From an uncultured Lachnospira sp. (GTDB lineage: Bacteria; Bacillota; Clostridia; Lachnospirales; Lachnospiraceae), in the NCBI GenBank assembly GCA_946186125.1, contig CAMHLZ010000008.1, forward strand, positions 1-64,000: a DNA stretch of 64,000 bases, written 5' to 3'. Positions within the stretch are counted from its first letter, which is position 1. The number at the start of each line of letters is the position of its first letter. Under the pieces are notes generated by a model. That model saw nothing but the letters and a program-made list of their open reading frames with translations, searched no databases and was not told where the DNA came from. Made by a program: the position numbers and the translations under genes. Below, piece by piece: positions 39,156 through 47,483 of the stretch.

Positions 39156-40223
39156 TTATATAAGATAGTTTTCGTAGGCTTCCTTATACTGCATTTGGAA
39201 ATGTTCACGTAAACTTGCAGGTTCAAGAATACGTATGTCTTTTCCAAATTTAAAAAAGTAAAATTCTGCCTGCATTGTTGTACATTCAAAGTCTATTACC
39301 ATTTCTCCTCTGTCATTGTTTGGAGTAAAGGTAGTTTCGATATTATTTGAAAATGGGCGTAAATGTTGAATGTTGTGGAGTTTTTTGAAGCCTTCTCTTG
39401 AAAAGGCAACACGAATGTTTTCTTGCTCTCCGGCTACATAAGCAACCCCTTGTTTTTGAAGCAATGCCAGTATTTCTTTACGTCTCTCCTTGCTGCAGTT
39501 TTTAGTGTAACTGGAATAAACTTTTAATTTTTGAATACGCGAAATACGATAGGCATATACATTACAATCAACTTCGCTTTCAGCAATGAGGTAGTGAAAA
39601 TTGCAATGGCTATCCGGTAAAATAAAACGTGGAAATACTTTGTATGAAACTTCTTTTTGTGGTATGTTTTGTAATGTTAGTTTTATTAGCCTTTTTTTTT
39701 GAATGGCATTTTCTAAATTTTCGATGGTGTTTTGAAAGAAAATTGATTCTCTTTCAAAACTGTCTTTTCGACAGTAGTCTTCTATAATTGCACTAATATA
39801 TTTTCCCGGTTTTTCTTTGTAAAATGGAGCTTCAAGCTCGAAATAATCCTCAAATAGTTCACAGTTTTCATTGTTGAGACGAAAGTAAAATTCTGTACGG
39901 GAAGGATATTCCTCATTTTTTCTAATTAGTTTATTTACATTGCATTGTAAATCCTTTTTGAAATCTTCAAGTAAAAGCTTCTGTGTTTGTTCCTGAATAT
40001 CTGAAGATAAATCTGATAATAAGCTGTTTAGCCTATTTTTTCTATAGATGCACTGGTGTTCTATAGATGCAGTTGAATAGTTTATGTAGTTACTAAAAAT
40101 TCGGTTAATCGTGCCTGATTTTGACTGTGAGCAGAAGGAAAAACGATCTTCATTTATAATCATATTTGCATAGTCGGAAAGGGAGATACGTATTTTTCCT
40201 TCCGGATTTATATATTTCAGCAT
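39156..40223 (-). CDS. WYL-domain protein, probable regulator of the CRISPR-Cas locus
   Basis: A 355-residue protein whose C-terminal half carries a WYL-type domain (RFILPDSHCNFHYLIAESEV followed by YAYRISRIQKLKVYSS) and a WCX-like end. The N-terminus (KIRISLSDYANMII... SGTINRIFSNYI) looks more like a ribbon-helix-helix than the usual winged helix. WYL domains bind nucleic-acid ligands and regulate several CRISPR systems. Here the gene is divergent from the csm operon with face-to-face promoters. AAAAGGAGGATATC precedes the ATG. The regulatory role is inferred from position. Confidence 0.75.
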   Translation of the reverse strand: MLKYINPEGKIRISLSDYANMIINEDRFSFCSQSKSGTINRIFSNYINYSTASIEHQCIYRKNRLNSLLSDLSSDIQEQTQKLLLEDFKKDLQCNVNKLIRKNEEYPSRTEFYFRLNNENCELFEDYFELEAPFYKEKPGKYISAIIEDYCRKDSFERESIFFQNTIENLENAIQKKRLIKLTLQNIPQKEVSYKVFPRFILPDSHCNFHYLIAESEVDCNVYAYRISRIQKLKVYSSYTKNCSKERRKEILALLQKQGVAYVAGEQENIRVAFSREGFKKLHNIQHLRPFSNNIETTFTPNNDRGEMVIDFECTTMQAEFYFFKFGKDIRILEPASLREHFQMQYKEAYENYLI

Positions 40224-40295
40224 TATTAGATATCCTCCTTTTGGAAAAAATTTCTGTGTTGTGAATGAAAAAAATAAAATATTAATGATTTAACT

Positions 40296-40324
40296 ATTAT
40301 AACAGGAATGAATTTGAAATACAA
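40296..40324 (-). promoter_or_regulatory. Promoter of the WYL regulator gene
   Basis: On the minus strand TTGTAT (40324-40319) and TATAAT (40301-40296) are spaced by 17 bases. Confidence 0.6.
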
Positions 40325-40332
40325 TTATTCAT

Positions 40333-40361
40333 TTGTGAAAATTGTCAGTTTTTGGTATACT
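40333..40361 (+). promoter_or_regulatory. Promoter of the cas6-csm operon
   Basis: TTGTGA at 40333 and TATACT at 40356 are spaced by 17 bases, with TGG immediately before the -10. It lies back to back with the WYL promoter, whose -35 ends 9 bases away. It leaves a 5' leader of about 95 bases before the cas6 GTG. Confidence 0.55.
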
Positions 40362-40462
40362 TATAGTAATGTAAATTGTACAGATTTGATATATGGCTTA
40401 TCGTTATGTTTTATCTGTATAAATAGAGGCATATTAGGAGAAAAAAGGGAGGAGAAAAGAGA

Positions 40463-41224
40463 GTGAGTGAACAGATTTTTGCAATTCTGAAAATGGAATT
40501 ATGTTCTGAACAGGGAAAAATATCATTTGCAAAATCTTCTTTGCTACAGGGCGTTTTGATGGAAAAAATCAGGTCAGAGTACGCGCAGAAGATGCATGAG
40601 ATGCGTATGCGACCGTACAGTCAGTGTGTAGTAGAACAGGATGGTAAGGTGTATTGGCAAATTGCAACTTTAAATTCAGAGGCATATGAGGAGATTATTG
40701 TACCTTTATCAGAAGACTCTTTTCAGACGTTTACACTGAAACATTGTGATTGGAAGGTTAATATAGTAAGTCGACAAATATTCAAGACTCTAAAAAAAGA
40801 ATGGATGCGTTCTTTTTATCAACAGGAATCTAGTCGAACGTTGACTATATCATTTCGTACACCTACTTCTTTCAAGAAGGATGGAGAGTATGCCATTTTC
40901 CCGGATTTGAAAAATATTTATGAGAGTTTGATGTTAAGGTATGAAAGCCTATTACAAGAGGAAGCTTTTTACGATCAGGATACCTTGATGCAATTAGTAG
41001 ATAATTCTGCAATTATACGATATCGTTTAAAAAGTGCTACATTTCCTATGGAATCAACCAGGATTCCGGGGTTTATGGGAGATATAACGGTTCGTATACG
41101 AGGACCTCAAACGTTGGTAAATTTTGTGAAATTGTTACTTGAATTTGGAACATATGCCGGTGTGGGTATGAAGACAGCTATAGGTATGGGAAATATTACG
41201 TATGATGAGCGGAGAAAGGAGTAA
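40463..41224 (+). CDS. cas6: CRISPR endoribonuclease Cas6
   Basis: Cuts pre-crRNA within the repeat, leaving the 8-nt tag ACGAAAAC on each crRNA. The 253 residues form two RAMP-type ferredoxin folds, and the C-terminal glycine-rich loop GVGMKTAIGMG is the Cas6 signature. The protein starts at GTG with GGGAGGAGAAAAG upstream. It is the first gene of the operon; csm1 follows eight bases later. A candidate catalytic His is not certain from sequence alone. Confidence 0.88.
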   Translation: MSEQIFAILKMELCSEQGKISFAKSSLLQGVLMEKIRSEYAQKMHEMRMRPYSQCVVEQDGKVYWQIATLNSEAYEEIIVPLSEDSFQTFTLKHCDWKVNIVSRQIFKTLKKEWMRSFYQQESSRTLTISFRTPTSFKKDGEYAIFPDLKNIYESLMLRYESLLQEEAFYDQDTLMQLVDNSAIIRYRLKSATFPMESTRIPGFMGDITVRIRGPQTLVNFVKLLLEFGTYAGVGMKTAIGMGNITYDERRKE

Positions 41225-41232
41225 ACATAAAT

Positions 41233-43653
41233 ATGACTGAAAAAGAAGTGAAACTGGTAGTTGGCGCACTGTTACATGACTTGGGTAAGGTGATACATAG
41301 AACCGGAGTGAATATCAATCATAGTGAAAGTGGCTACAGGTATTTAAAAGAGACATTAGGCTGGGATGATAAAGATGTATTGGATTCTGTCCGTTATCAT
41401 CATAAGGGAAACTTAAAAAATGCAGATATAGAAGATGATTCTTTTGCGTATATCACCTATATTGCCGATAACATTGCTTCAGCGGCGGATAGAAGGGATA
41501 TGGCGGAAAAAGAAGATTTCGGATTTGAAAAATCGTATCCGTTGCAGCCGGTGTTTAATATACTCAATGGAAAGAGTGATAAAACATATTATTATGAGCC
41601 GAAAATGTTGGATGGATCCATTAATTATCCGCAATTAGAAAAGAAACAATTTTCAGATGAATTTTACAAGAAAGTTTTAGATCGCTTGCAAGATTGTCTG
41701 AGAGGTTTAGAATGGAAGGACCCAAGATATATTAATTCATTATTATCGGTTTTGGGTGCAACTTTATTCTATGTGCCATCTTCAACAAATAAAGAGGAAA
41801 TTGGGGATGTGTCATTATATGATCATGTAAAAATAACAGCAGCGGTAAGTAGTTGTTTGTATCAGTATTTAGAAGATAATAACGAAAAAAACTATAAAAA
41901 ATGTTTATTTGAGGAAGAAAAGACATTTTGGGAAGAAAAAACTTTCCTGTTTTATTCCATGGATATTTCTGGAATTCAAAATTTTATCTATACGATACAT
42001 AGTAAAGATGCGTTAAAGCAATTGCGTGCAAGAAGCTTTTATATACAAATTATGATGGAGCACATGGTAGATATATTATTAGAACGATTATCTTTATCAC
42101 GTGCCAATTTGGTTTATTCAGGTGGAGGACGCTGCTATATATTGTTACCAAACATTGAGTCGGTAAAGAAGGAGCTTGAAGATTATGAACAGGATATGAA
42201 TGCCTGGTTCTTGGAACAGTTCGATATTTCTTTATATGTGGCAAGTGGATATACGGAGGTTACTGCAAATATGTTGCGTAAAGATGCTAACGAACTGTAT
42301 ACACAAATGTTTCGTAATGTATCCAATAAGATTTCTGAAAAAAAATTGCACAGATATAGTGCGTCGGATATTAGGAAACTGAACCAATATTCAAAGAATG
42401 TAAGCCAGCAGGAGTGCCGCATATGTAAGCGTTTGACAGAGAAAAAACACGAAGTGGGAGATGGATACATTTGTCCAACATGTTATGCACTTACGCGATT
42501 AGCAAGAGAAATTATGGAGGAAAAGAAACCATTTTTCTGTGTGTTAAAAAAAGAGGAAAAAGATGGCGTTCCTTTGCCCGGAGATATGACTCTGGTTGCC
42601 ATGGGGGAAAAAGAAACGAAAGAAGCTTTGAAGGAAGAACAACCGTGTCGTGTATATGCAAAAAATGGTTTTTACACAGGACAGAATATAGAAACAACCA
42701 TTTATGTAGGAGACTATATGGCACCATGTTACCATACTTTTGAAGAATATGCAAAAGCAGGAGCAAGTGAGGGACATATTGAAAGACTTGGTGTGATGCG
42801 TGCAGATGTGGATAATTTAGGACAGGCATTTGTGTCAGGTTTTTCTAAAGAATATAGTACCTTATCAAGAACAGCCACTTTATCAAGACATTTGGCTTTG
42901 TTTTTTCAATACTATATCAGACAAATATTTGAGGAAAAAAAGCGAAAAATTGCTATTGTTTATTCAGGTGGTGATGACGTGTTTTTAGTTGGAGAATGGA
43001 ATGATGTGATAGAAGCTGCCAGGGATCTGCAAGAAGCCTTAGGGAAATATACAAACAATAGTTTAACTATTTCAGCCGGTATCGGTATTTATCAACCGGC
43101 ATATCCGATTAGTCGAATGGCTATTGAAGTAGGAGATTTAGAAGATGCATCAAAGAGTTATCCCGGGAAAAATGCAGTAACATTATTATCTACAAGAGAT
43201 GTATATGTACGTAAAGATGGAAAGCAAATAGATACCGGTACTTATTCTTGGGAGGAATTATCAAAGTGTGTAATAAGTGATAAGCTTGAATTAATCAAAC
43301 AGTTTTTTGATGATAATCAGGATCGTGGTATGAGTATGATGTATCATTTGCTTGAATTAGCACGTCAAAAGATGGATGAAACAGCAGATAAGATAAACAT
43401 TGCACGACTGGTTTATATGTTAGCCAGGTTAGAGCCTGTGAAAAAGAGAAATACGCCTGAAGCCGAAGAAGAATACCGGAAGAAAAAAGAAAGGTATCGA
43501 AAGTTTGAGATGAACGTATATGAGTGGTGTACGCAAAATGATTCTAAAGAAGATATTCGACAGTTGATTACTGCGATGAATTGGTATTCGTACCTTATAA
43601 GGAAGCGTAACGATAAAAATAATAGTAAGTCAGATATTAAGAAGGAGAGGTAA
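41233..43653 (+). CDS. csm1: Type III-A CRISPR Cas10/Csm1
   Basis: Large subunit of the Csm effector, 806 residues. The N-terminal HD nuclease is intact (LLHDLGKVIHRTG, H15-D16). A zinc ribbon lies at C395/C398 and C414/C417. The palm domains contain RADVDNLGQAF and the cyclase motif YSGGDDVF (G579-D582). Both single-strand DNase activity and cyclic oligoadenylate synthesis are thus expected. The presence of csm6 downstream fits cyclic oligoadenylate signalling. Confidence 0.95.
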   Translation: MTEKEVKLVVGALLHDLGKVIHRTGVNINHSESGYRYLKETLGWDDKDVLDSVRYHHKGNLKNADIEDDSFAYITYIADNIASAADRRDMAEKEDFGFEKSYPLQPVFNILNGKSDKTYYYEPKMLDGSINYPQLEKKQFSDEFYKKVLDRLQDCLRGLEWKDPRYINSLLSVLGATLFYVPSSTNKEEIGDVSLYDHVKITAAVSSCLYQYLEDNNEKNYKKCLFEEEKTFWEEKTFLFYSMDISGIQNFIYTIHSKDALKQLRARSFYIQIMMEHMVDILLERLSLSRANLVYSGGGRCYILLPNIESVKKELEDYEQDMNAWFLEQFDISLYVASGYTEVTANMLRKDANELYTQMFRNVSNKISEKKLHRYSASDIRKLNQYSKNVSQQECRICKRLTEKKHEVGDGYICPTCYALTRLAREIMEEKKPFFCVLKKEEKDGVPLPGDMTLVAMGEKETKEALKEEQPCRVYAKNGFYTGQNIETTIYVGDYMAPCYHTFEEYAKAGASEGHIERLGVMRADVDNLGQAFVSGFSKEYSTLSRTATLSRHLALFFQYYIRQIFEEKKRKIAIVYSGGDDVFLVGEWNDVIEAARDLQEALGKYTNNSLTISAGIGIYQPAYPISRMAIEVGDLEDASKSYPGKNAVTLLSTRDVYVRKDGKQIDTGTYSWEELSKCVISDKLELIKQFFDDNQDRGMSMMYHLLELARQKMDETADKINIARLVYMLARLEPVKKRNTPEAEEEYRKKKERYRKFEMNVYEWCTQNDSKEDIRQLITAMNWYSYLIRKRNDKNNSKSDIKKER

Positions 43654-43658
43654 TATTT

Positions 43659-44126
43659 ATGGCAAACAATTACGGAAATAATTACAGGAATAATAATAGA
43701 AATGGAAATGCATACAAAGTAAATTTATCCGACAAGTATCAGAATATAATAAAAAAGGAAGAAATATTTGGCACAGAGTACGTTGATGTTGCTGAAAAAG
43801 TAATTAAGGTGCTGATGGATGACAGGTCAAAATTAACAACCAGCAAATTAAGAAATATAATGGCTATGACAGCAGAAATATATAATGAGGCTATGGAAAG
43901 TGATGAGAATTTATCTGATGATACAAAAAGTCGAATTGAATATTTACGAATGAGAATTGTTTATGAAGCCGGACGGGAATCGTCGGTTAAAGATTTTGTT
44001 ATTGCGTCAAAATTATTAGATGCATTGAAGGAAGTAAAAGGGAAAAAATCAAGCTTTGTAAGAGTGTATCATTACTTGGAAGCATTAGTTGCTTATTTTA
44101 AATTCTATGATGGTAAAGAACAATAA
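43659..44126 (+). CDS. csm2: Type III-A CRISPR subunit Csm2
   Basis: Small helical subunit (155 residues) lining the inner face of the Csm complex. An Asn-rich N-terminus (NNYGNNYRNNNRNGNAY) precedes the helical core (LTTSKLRNIMAMTAEIYNEA... RMRIVYEAGRESSVKDF), the standard Csm2 pattern. GGAGAGGTAATATT precedes the ATG. Confidence 0.92.
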   Translation: MANNYGNNYRNNNRNGNAYKVNLSDKYQNIIKKEEIFGTEYVDVAEKVIKVLMDDRSKLTTSKLRNIMAMTAEIYNEAMESDENLSDDTKSRIEYLRMRIVYEAGRESSVKDFVIASKLLDALKEVKGKKSSFVRVYHYLEALVAYFKFYDGKEQ

Positions 44127-44169
44127 AAAATATAATAAAATGGACAATCGATTTAAGGAGGAAAATTAT

Positions 44170-44835
44170 ATGAAGGCAAAAATACAGATTACAGGTGTAA
44201 TAGAAGTGGTAACAGGTATGCATATCGGAGGAAATGGTTCATTTGCGGCAATAGGTGCAGTTGACTCTCCGGTTATAAAAGATGTGGTAAGTAGAAAACC
44301 TTTGTTGCCGGGAAGTTCATTAAAAGGAAAGATGCGTGCTTTATTGGCAAAACAATACAATCAGAAATTGGCAAAGAGACATGATGATGACGAGGAAATA
44401 ATAGTGCGTTTGTTTGGTGCTGCAAAGGACAATCAACCGCATGCAAGTCGTATTTTGGTGGCAGATATGCTTATGTCTAATTGTGATGAATTAAAGGCAA
44501 AAGATGTACAAAGTATGACGGAAGTCAAATTTGAAAATAGTATTAACCGCCAGACGGCAGTTGCTAATCCAAGACAGATAGAACGTGTAATACGTGGAGC
44601 AGAGTTTCAGTTAGACATGATTTATAATGTAGAAGAAGAAAATGAAGTTGAGGAAGATATACAGTTATTAAAAGAGGGTATGATATTATTGCAATATGAT
44701 TATCTCGGAGGAAGCGGTTCAAGAGGATATGGGAAGGTAAAATTTAAAAATCTTCAGGCGAAAACAGTAGTAGGTGAGTTGTCAGAAGATATTTTGGATA
44801 ATATCAATCATTCTTTAAAAGAAGTGGAGGAATGA
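44170..44835 (+). CDS. csm3: Type III-A CRISPR RAMP Csm3 (target-RNA nuclease)
   Basis: A 221-residue backbone subunit. GMHIGGNGSFAAIGAVDSPV contains D32, equivalent to the Asp that cuts target RNA in Streptococcus thermophilus Csm3, and LLPGSSLKGKMRALLA follows. The C-terminal LGGSGSRGYGKV is the G-rich loop. The ATG at 44170 has AAGGAGGAAAATTAT upstream; longer upstream frames overlap csm2 and are not credible. Confidence 0.95.
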   Translation: MKAKIQITGVIEVVTGMHIGGNGSFAAIGAVDSPVIKDVVSRKPLLPGSSLKGKMRALLAKQYNQKLAKRHDDDEEIIVRLFGAAKDNQPHASRILVADMLMSNCDELKAKDVQSMTEVKFENSINRQTAVANPRQIERVIRGAEFQLDMIYNVEEENEVEEDIQLLKEGMILLQYDYLGGSGSRGYGKVKFKNLQAKTVVGELSEDILDNINHSLKEVEE

Positions 44836-44882
44836 TACAAATGGGAATTTTGGAAAAATAGAGATAGAAAAGAGGAGAAGTT

Positions 44883-45821
44883 ATGCAATATAAAATTATA
44901 AAAATGCAATTTCCGGCAGGAGTGCACTTTGGACAGCGTAATTTAGAGGATGCAGGATTTGAATTATATGCTGACACTATTTTTTCAGCCCTTTGTACAG
45001 AGATTGTTCAGGAAGGGGAAGAGAAATTAAATTGGTTTGTAAACTCAGCAAAAAAAGGTGAATTATTGTTTTCAGATGCGTTTCCATTTATAAAAGATAA
45101 TTTATATCTGCCCAAACCATTAAAGCGGATTGAACGTAAGGAAGTAGAGCAGTCATCCTCTGTAGCCAAGAAAATATGGAAAAAAGTGTTATATCTTCAA
45201 TATCAGGATTTGCAGAATTATTTAAAAGGTGAAATGACAGACGAAAAAGCAAAACAAAGTGTAGAGCAATTTGCTGGGTTTGGTTGTTCTGAGGTAAGGA
45301 CTCAGGCTGATTTGCAAACAAAGGAAGTAGCTACTCCATATAGAGTAGGCAGTTTTCATTTCTGTGAAGATTGTGGTTTGTATTTTTTACTTGGATATGA
45401 GAAAAATGAAGATTATGAGAAAATAGTTGGTTACATACAATCATTATCTTATACTGGTATCGGTGGGAGAAGAAGCAGTGGCTATGGACGTTTTACTGCA
45501 TTTGCACAGGAAGTTCCGGAAAAATTAAAAGAACGAATTGGAACAGGAAGTAAAACATGTATGAGCCTTTCGGTTTCTTTGCCAAAAGATGATGAACTGG
45601 ATGCAGTTTTACCAAATTCAGAAGTACTTTGGATTAAAAGGAGTGGATTCGTTACTTCGTTGATAAATACGGATACTTATCGAAGACGAAGGGATCTTTA
45701 CGTGATGAAATCAGGTAGTTGTGTGGAAAATACTTTTGCAGGAGATGTTTATGATGTAAGGAATGAGGCAGCAGGTCATGCTGTGTATCGGTATGCAAAG
45801 CCATTGTGGTTGGAGGTGTAG
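44883..45821 (+). CDS. csm4: Type III-A CRISPR RAMP Csm4
   Basis: A 312-residue RAMP that holds the crRNA 5' tag and contacts Csm1. FPAGVHFGQRNLEDAG at the N-terminus and GIGGRRSSGYGRFTAF, the G-rich loop, are typical. GAGGAGAAGTT precedes the ATG. It ends two bases before csm5. Confidence 0.93.
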   Translation: MQYKIIKMQFPAGVHFGQRNLEDAGFELYADTIFSALCTEIVQEGEEKLNWFVNSAKKGELLFSDAFPFIKDNLYLPKPLKRIERKEVEQSSSVAKKIWKKVLYLQYQDLQNYLKGEMTDEKAKQSVEQFAGFGCSEVRTQADLQTKEVATPYRVGSFHFCEDCGLYFLLGYEKNEDYEKIVGYIQSLSYTGIGGRRSSGYGRFTAFAQEVPEKLKERIGTGSKTCMSLSVSLPKDDELDAVLPNSEVLWIKRSGFVTSLINTDTYRRRRDLYVMKSGSCVENTFAGDVYDVRNEAAGHAVYRYAKPLWLEV

Positions 45822-45823
45822 AG

Positions 45824-46948
45824 ATGCAGTCAAGATTTCAGGTTTATAATGTGACATTGGAAGTGAAAGGACCGGTTTTTATCGGTAGTGGACAAAAGCT
45901 TAAGAAAAAAGAATATATTGGTAGTAGCAATAGTGTGATTATACCTAATTTGCAGAAAATGTTTGAAGACTTGCGATTAAAACACTTGGACAGGGCATAT
46001 GAGGAATTTTTAAATAATAATAATTCATTGACGAAGTGGTTAAATGAAAAAATAAAATTGGGATTGATAGATAAGAAAACTATTGGAAAGTGGAAATTAT
46101 ATGAATTAAATAAATTAGATGTAGGATGGAATGACAGAGCAGAAATTAATTTATTTATTAAGGATGCATATGGAAAACCGTATGTGCCGGGAAGTAGTAT
46201 AAAAGGAATGTTGCGAACTATTTTGCTGGCGTATGATATTTGCAATAATAGAGAAAAATACCGCAAGCTAAAAGAAGAAATCGAAGAAGAAATGTTCTAC
46301 AAAAGAAAAAATAAATTTAATAAAATGTATTTAAAAAAGCAGACGGATGGTTTAGAAATAGCTTGCTTCAATCGATTAAAACGTTTGGATGAAAAGGAAA
46401 AAGATGTAGCAAATGCGGTTAATTCTATTATGTCAAAAATTATAATTGGAGATAGTGAGCCGTTAGCTTTAGATGATTTGATTTTGTGTCAGAAAAAAGA
46501 TCGAACTGTTGAAATGAAAGCTGATAACAATATCAATACTTTAAGTGAATGCTTAAAACCTGGAACGAAGATATCGTTTGCAATGACAATTGATACAAAG
46601 GATTTTCCATATACTGTATCAGAGATAGAGGAGGCGGTTAAATTGTTTGCTGATATCTCTTATGAATATTTTATTTCAAAATTTCATGGTGTGGATCGTC
46701 CAATGGATAATACTGTTTGGCTGGGTGGTGGAGCCGGATATGTGAGTAAAACTATTACATATGCATTGTTCCAGAAAAAAGGAATAGAAAAAACGGCCGA
46801 AATATTGGAAAAACAATTTAATGGGAAACATGGTAATGATAAAAAAGCATCTCCTCATATGATTAAGATGACTCAATATCAAGGAAAAGATTATTGTTTT
46901 GGGGAATGTTTGTTTTATATTGAAGAAAAGCAAAGTAGTAAAAATTAG
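45824..46948 (+). CDS. csm5: Type III-A CRISPR RAMP Csm5
   Basis: A 374-residue RAMP capping the 3' end of the crRNA. It contains VKGPVFIGSGQKLKKKEYI, then YVPGSSIKGMLRTIL and WLGGGAGYVSKT, the Csm5 hallmarks. The ATG at 45824 has GGAGGTGTAGAG upstream. Last gene of the interference operon. Confidence 0.93.
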   Translation: MQSRFQVYNVTLEVKGPVFIGSGQKLKKKEYIGSSNSVIIPNLQKMFEDLRLKHLDRAYEEFLNNNNSLTKWLNEKIKLGLIDKKTIGKWKLYELNKLDVGWNDRAEINLFIKDAYGKPYVPGSSIKGMLRTILLAYDICNNREKYRKLKEEIEEEMFYKRKNKFNKMYLKKQTDGLEIACFNRLKRLDEKEKDVANAVNSIMSKIIIGDSEPLALDDLILCQKKDRTVEMKADNNINTLSECLKPGTKISFAMTIDTKDFPYTVSEIEEAVKLFADISYEYFISKFHGVDRPMDNTVWLGGGAGYVSKTITYALFQKKGIEKTAEILEKQFNGKHGNDKKASPHMIKMTQYQGKDYCFGECLFYIEEKQSSKN

Positions 46949-46985
46949 TGCATTTTTTTGTTTTGATTAATACTTAGAATAACGT

Positions 46986-47024
46986 GGTCGTAATCCCGTT
47001 CTCTTTTGAGGATGGGGTAAGACC
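46986..47024 (+). terminator. Hairpin downstream of csm5
   Basis: GGTC and GACC close an imperfect stem that also pairs ATCCC with GGGGT and CTC with GAG around TTTT. A short A-rich rather than T-rich run follows, so it may be a weak terminator or an RNA processing element. It could also be a decayed unrelated CRISPR repeat. Confidence 0.4.
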
Positions 47025-47159
47025 ATGAAAAAAATTCTTGTCAAAATGCAACATATATATTACAATTTGTTTATGGATTAACATTGATAACTGTATATAT
47101 AATTTTTTACCAAGAAATATATGTGAAAATCAAACATTGCTTCGATACTTAATATACAA

Positions 47160-47300
47160 GATAAAAATGTATTGCATTAATCGCTATAGTGCAGGGGCTG
47201 CATCGATTAACGTCTGTGGAGATTGTAGGTTACGAGGTTAGAGAAGCAGGAAGCCCATTGGCTACAGAGAATTGGTAGTTCATAAAAGTATAACATGATG
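47160..47300 (+). mobile_element. Remnant of an IS200/IS605-type element (TnpB C-terminus and right end)
   Basis: The translation NRYSAGAASINVCGDCRLRG, followed after a frame change by REAGSPLATENW, resembles the degenerate C-terminal end of TnpB proteins, where (I)N(A/V)CGD and EAGSP are common. GGTAGTTCAT just after resembles IS605-family right ends. Only about 140 bases remain. No transposase domain is left. Confidence 0.4.
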
Positions 47301-47483
47301 TACAATTGTATTTGGATTTATTCCTGAATAATGATGAGTACAGTACGATTTTGCGCCGATATGCATTTTATCTAACATTTCATGTCTTTTGAGTGTCAAA
47401 AAGATGGGTAAAGCTATCTAGAATTATTTTTAACCGCAAAATAGGTTGCAAACCCGCTAAATAGGAACGGTTCCTATGGCAGT
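47300..47483 (+). promoter_or_regulatory. CRISPR leader, with a perfect palindrome next to the first repeat
   Basis: An AT-rich non-coding stretch directly upstream of the first repeat. The repeat at the opposite end of the array is degenerate, so new spacers enter here. ATAGGAAC-G-GTTCCTAT (47461-47477) is a perfect inverted repeat ending six bases before repeat 1. No convincing promoter was found in it. Confidence 0.6.

Noticed and set aside
47038..47241. 67-codon frame downstream of csm5
   Set aside because: It has no ribosome-binding site, and only its last 20 codons resemble anything (a TnpB tail); treated as part of an IS remnant.
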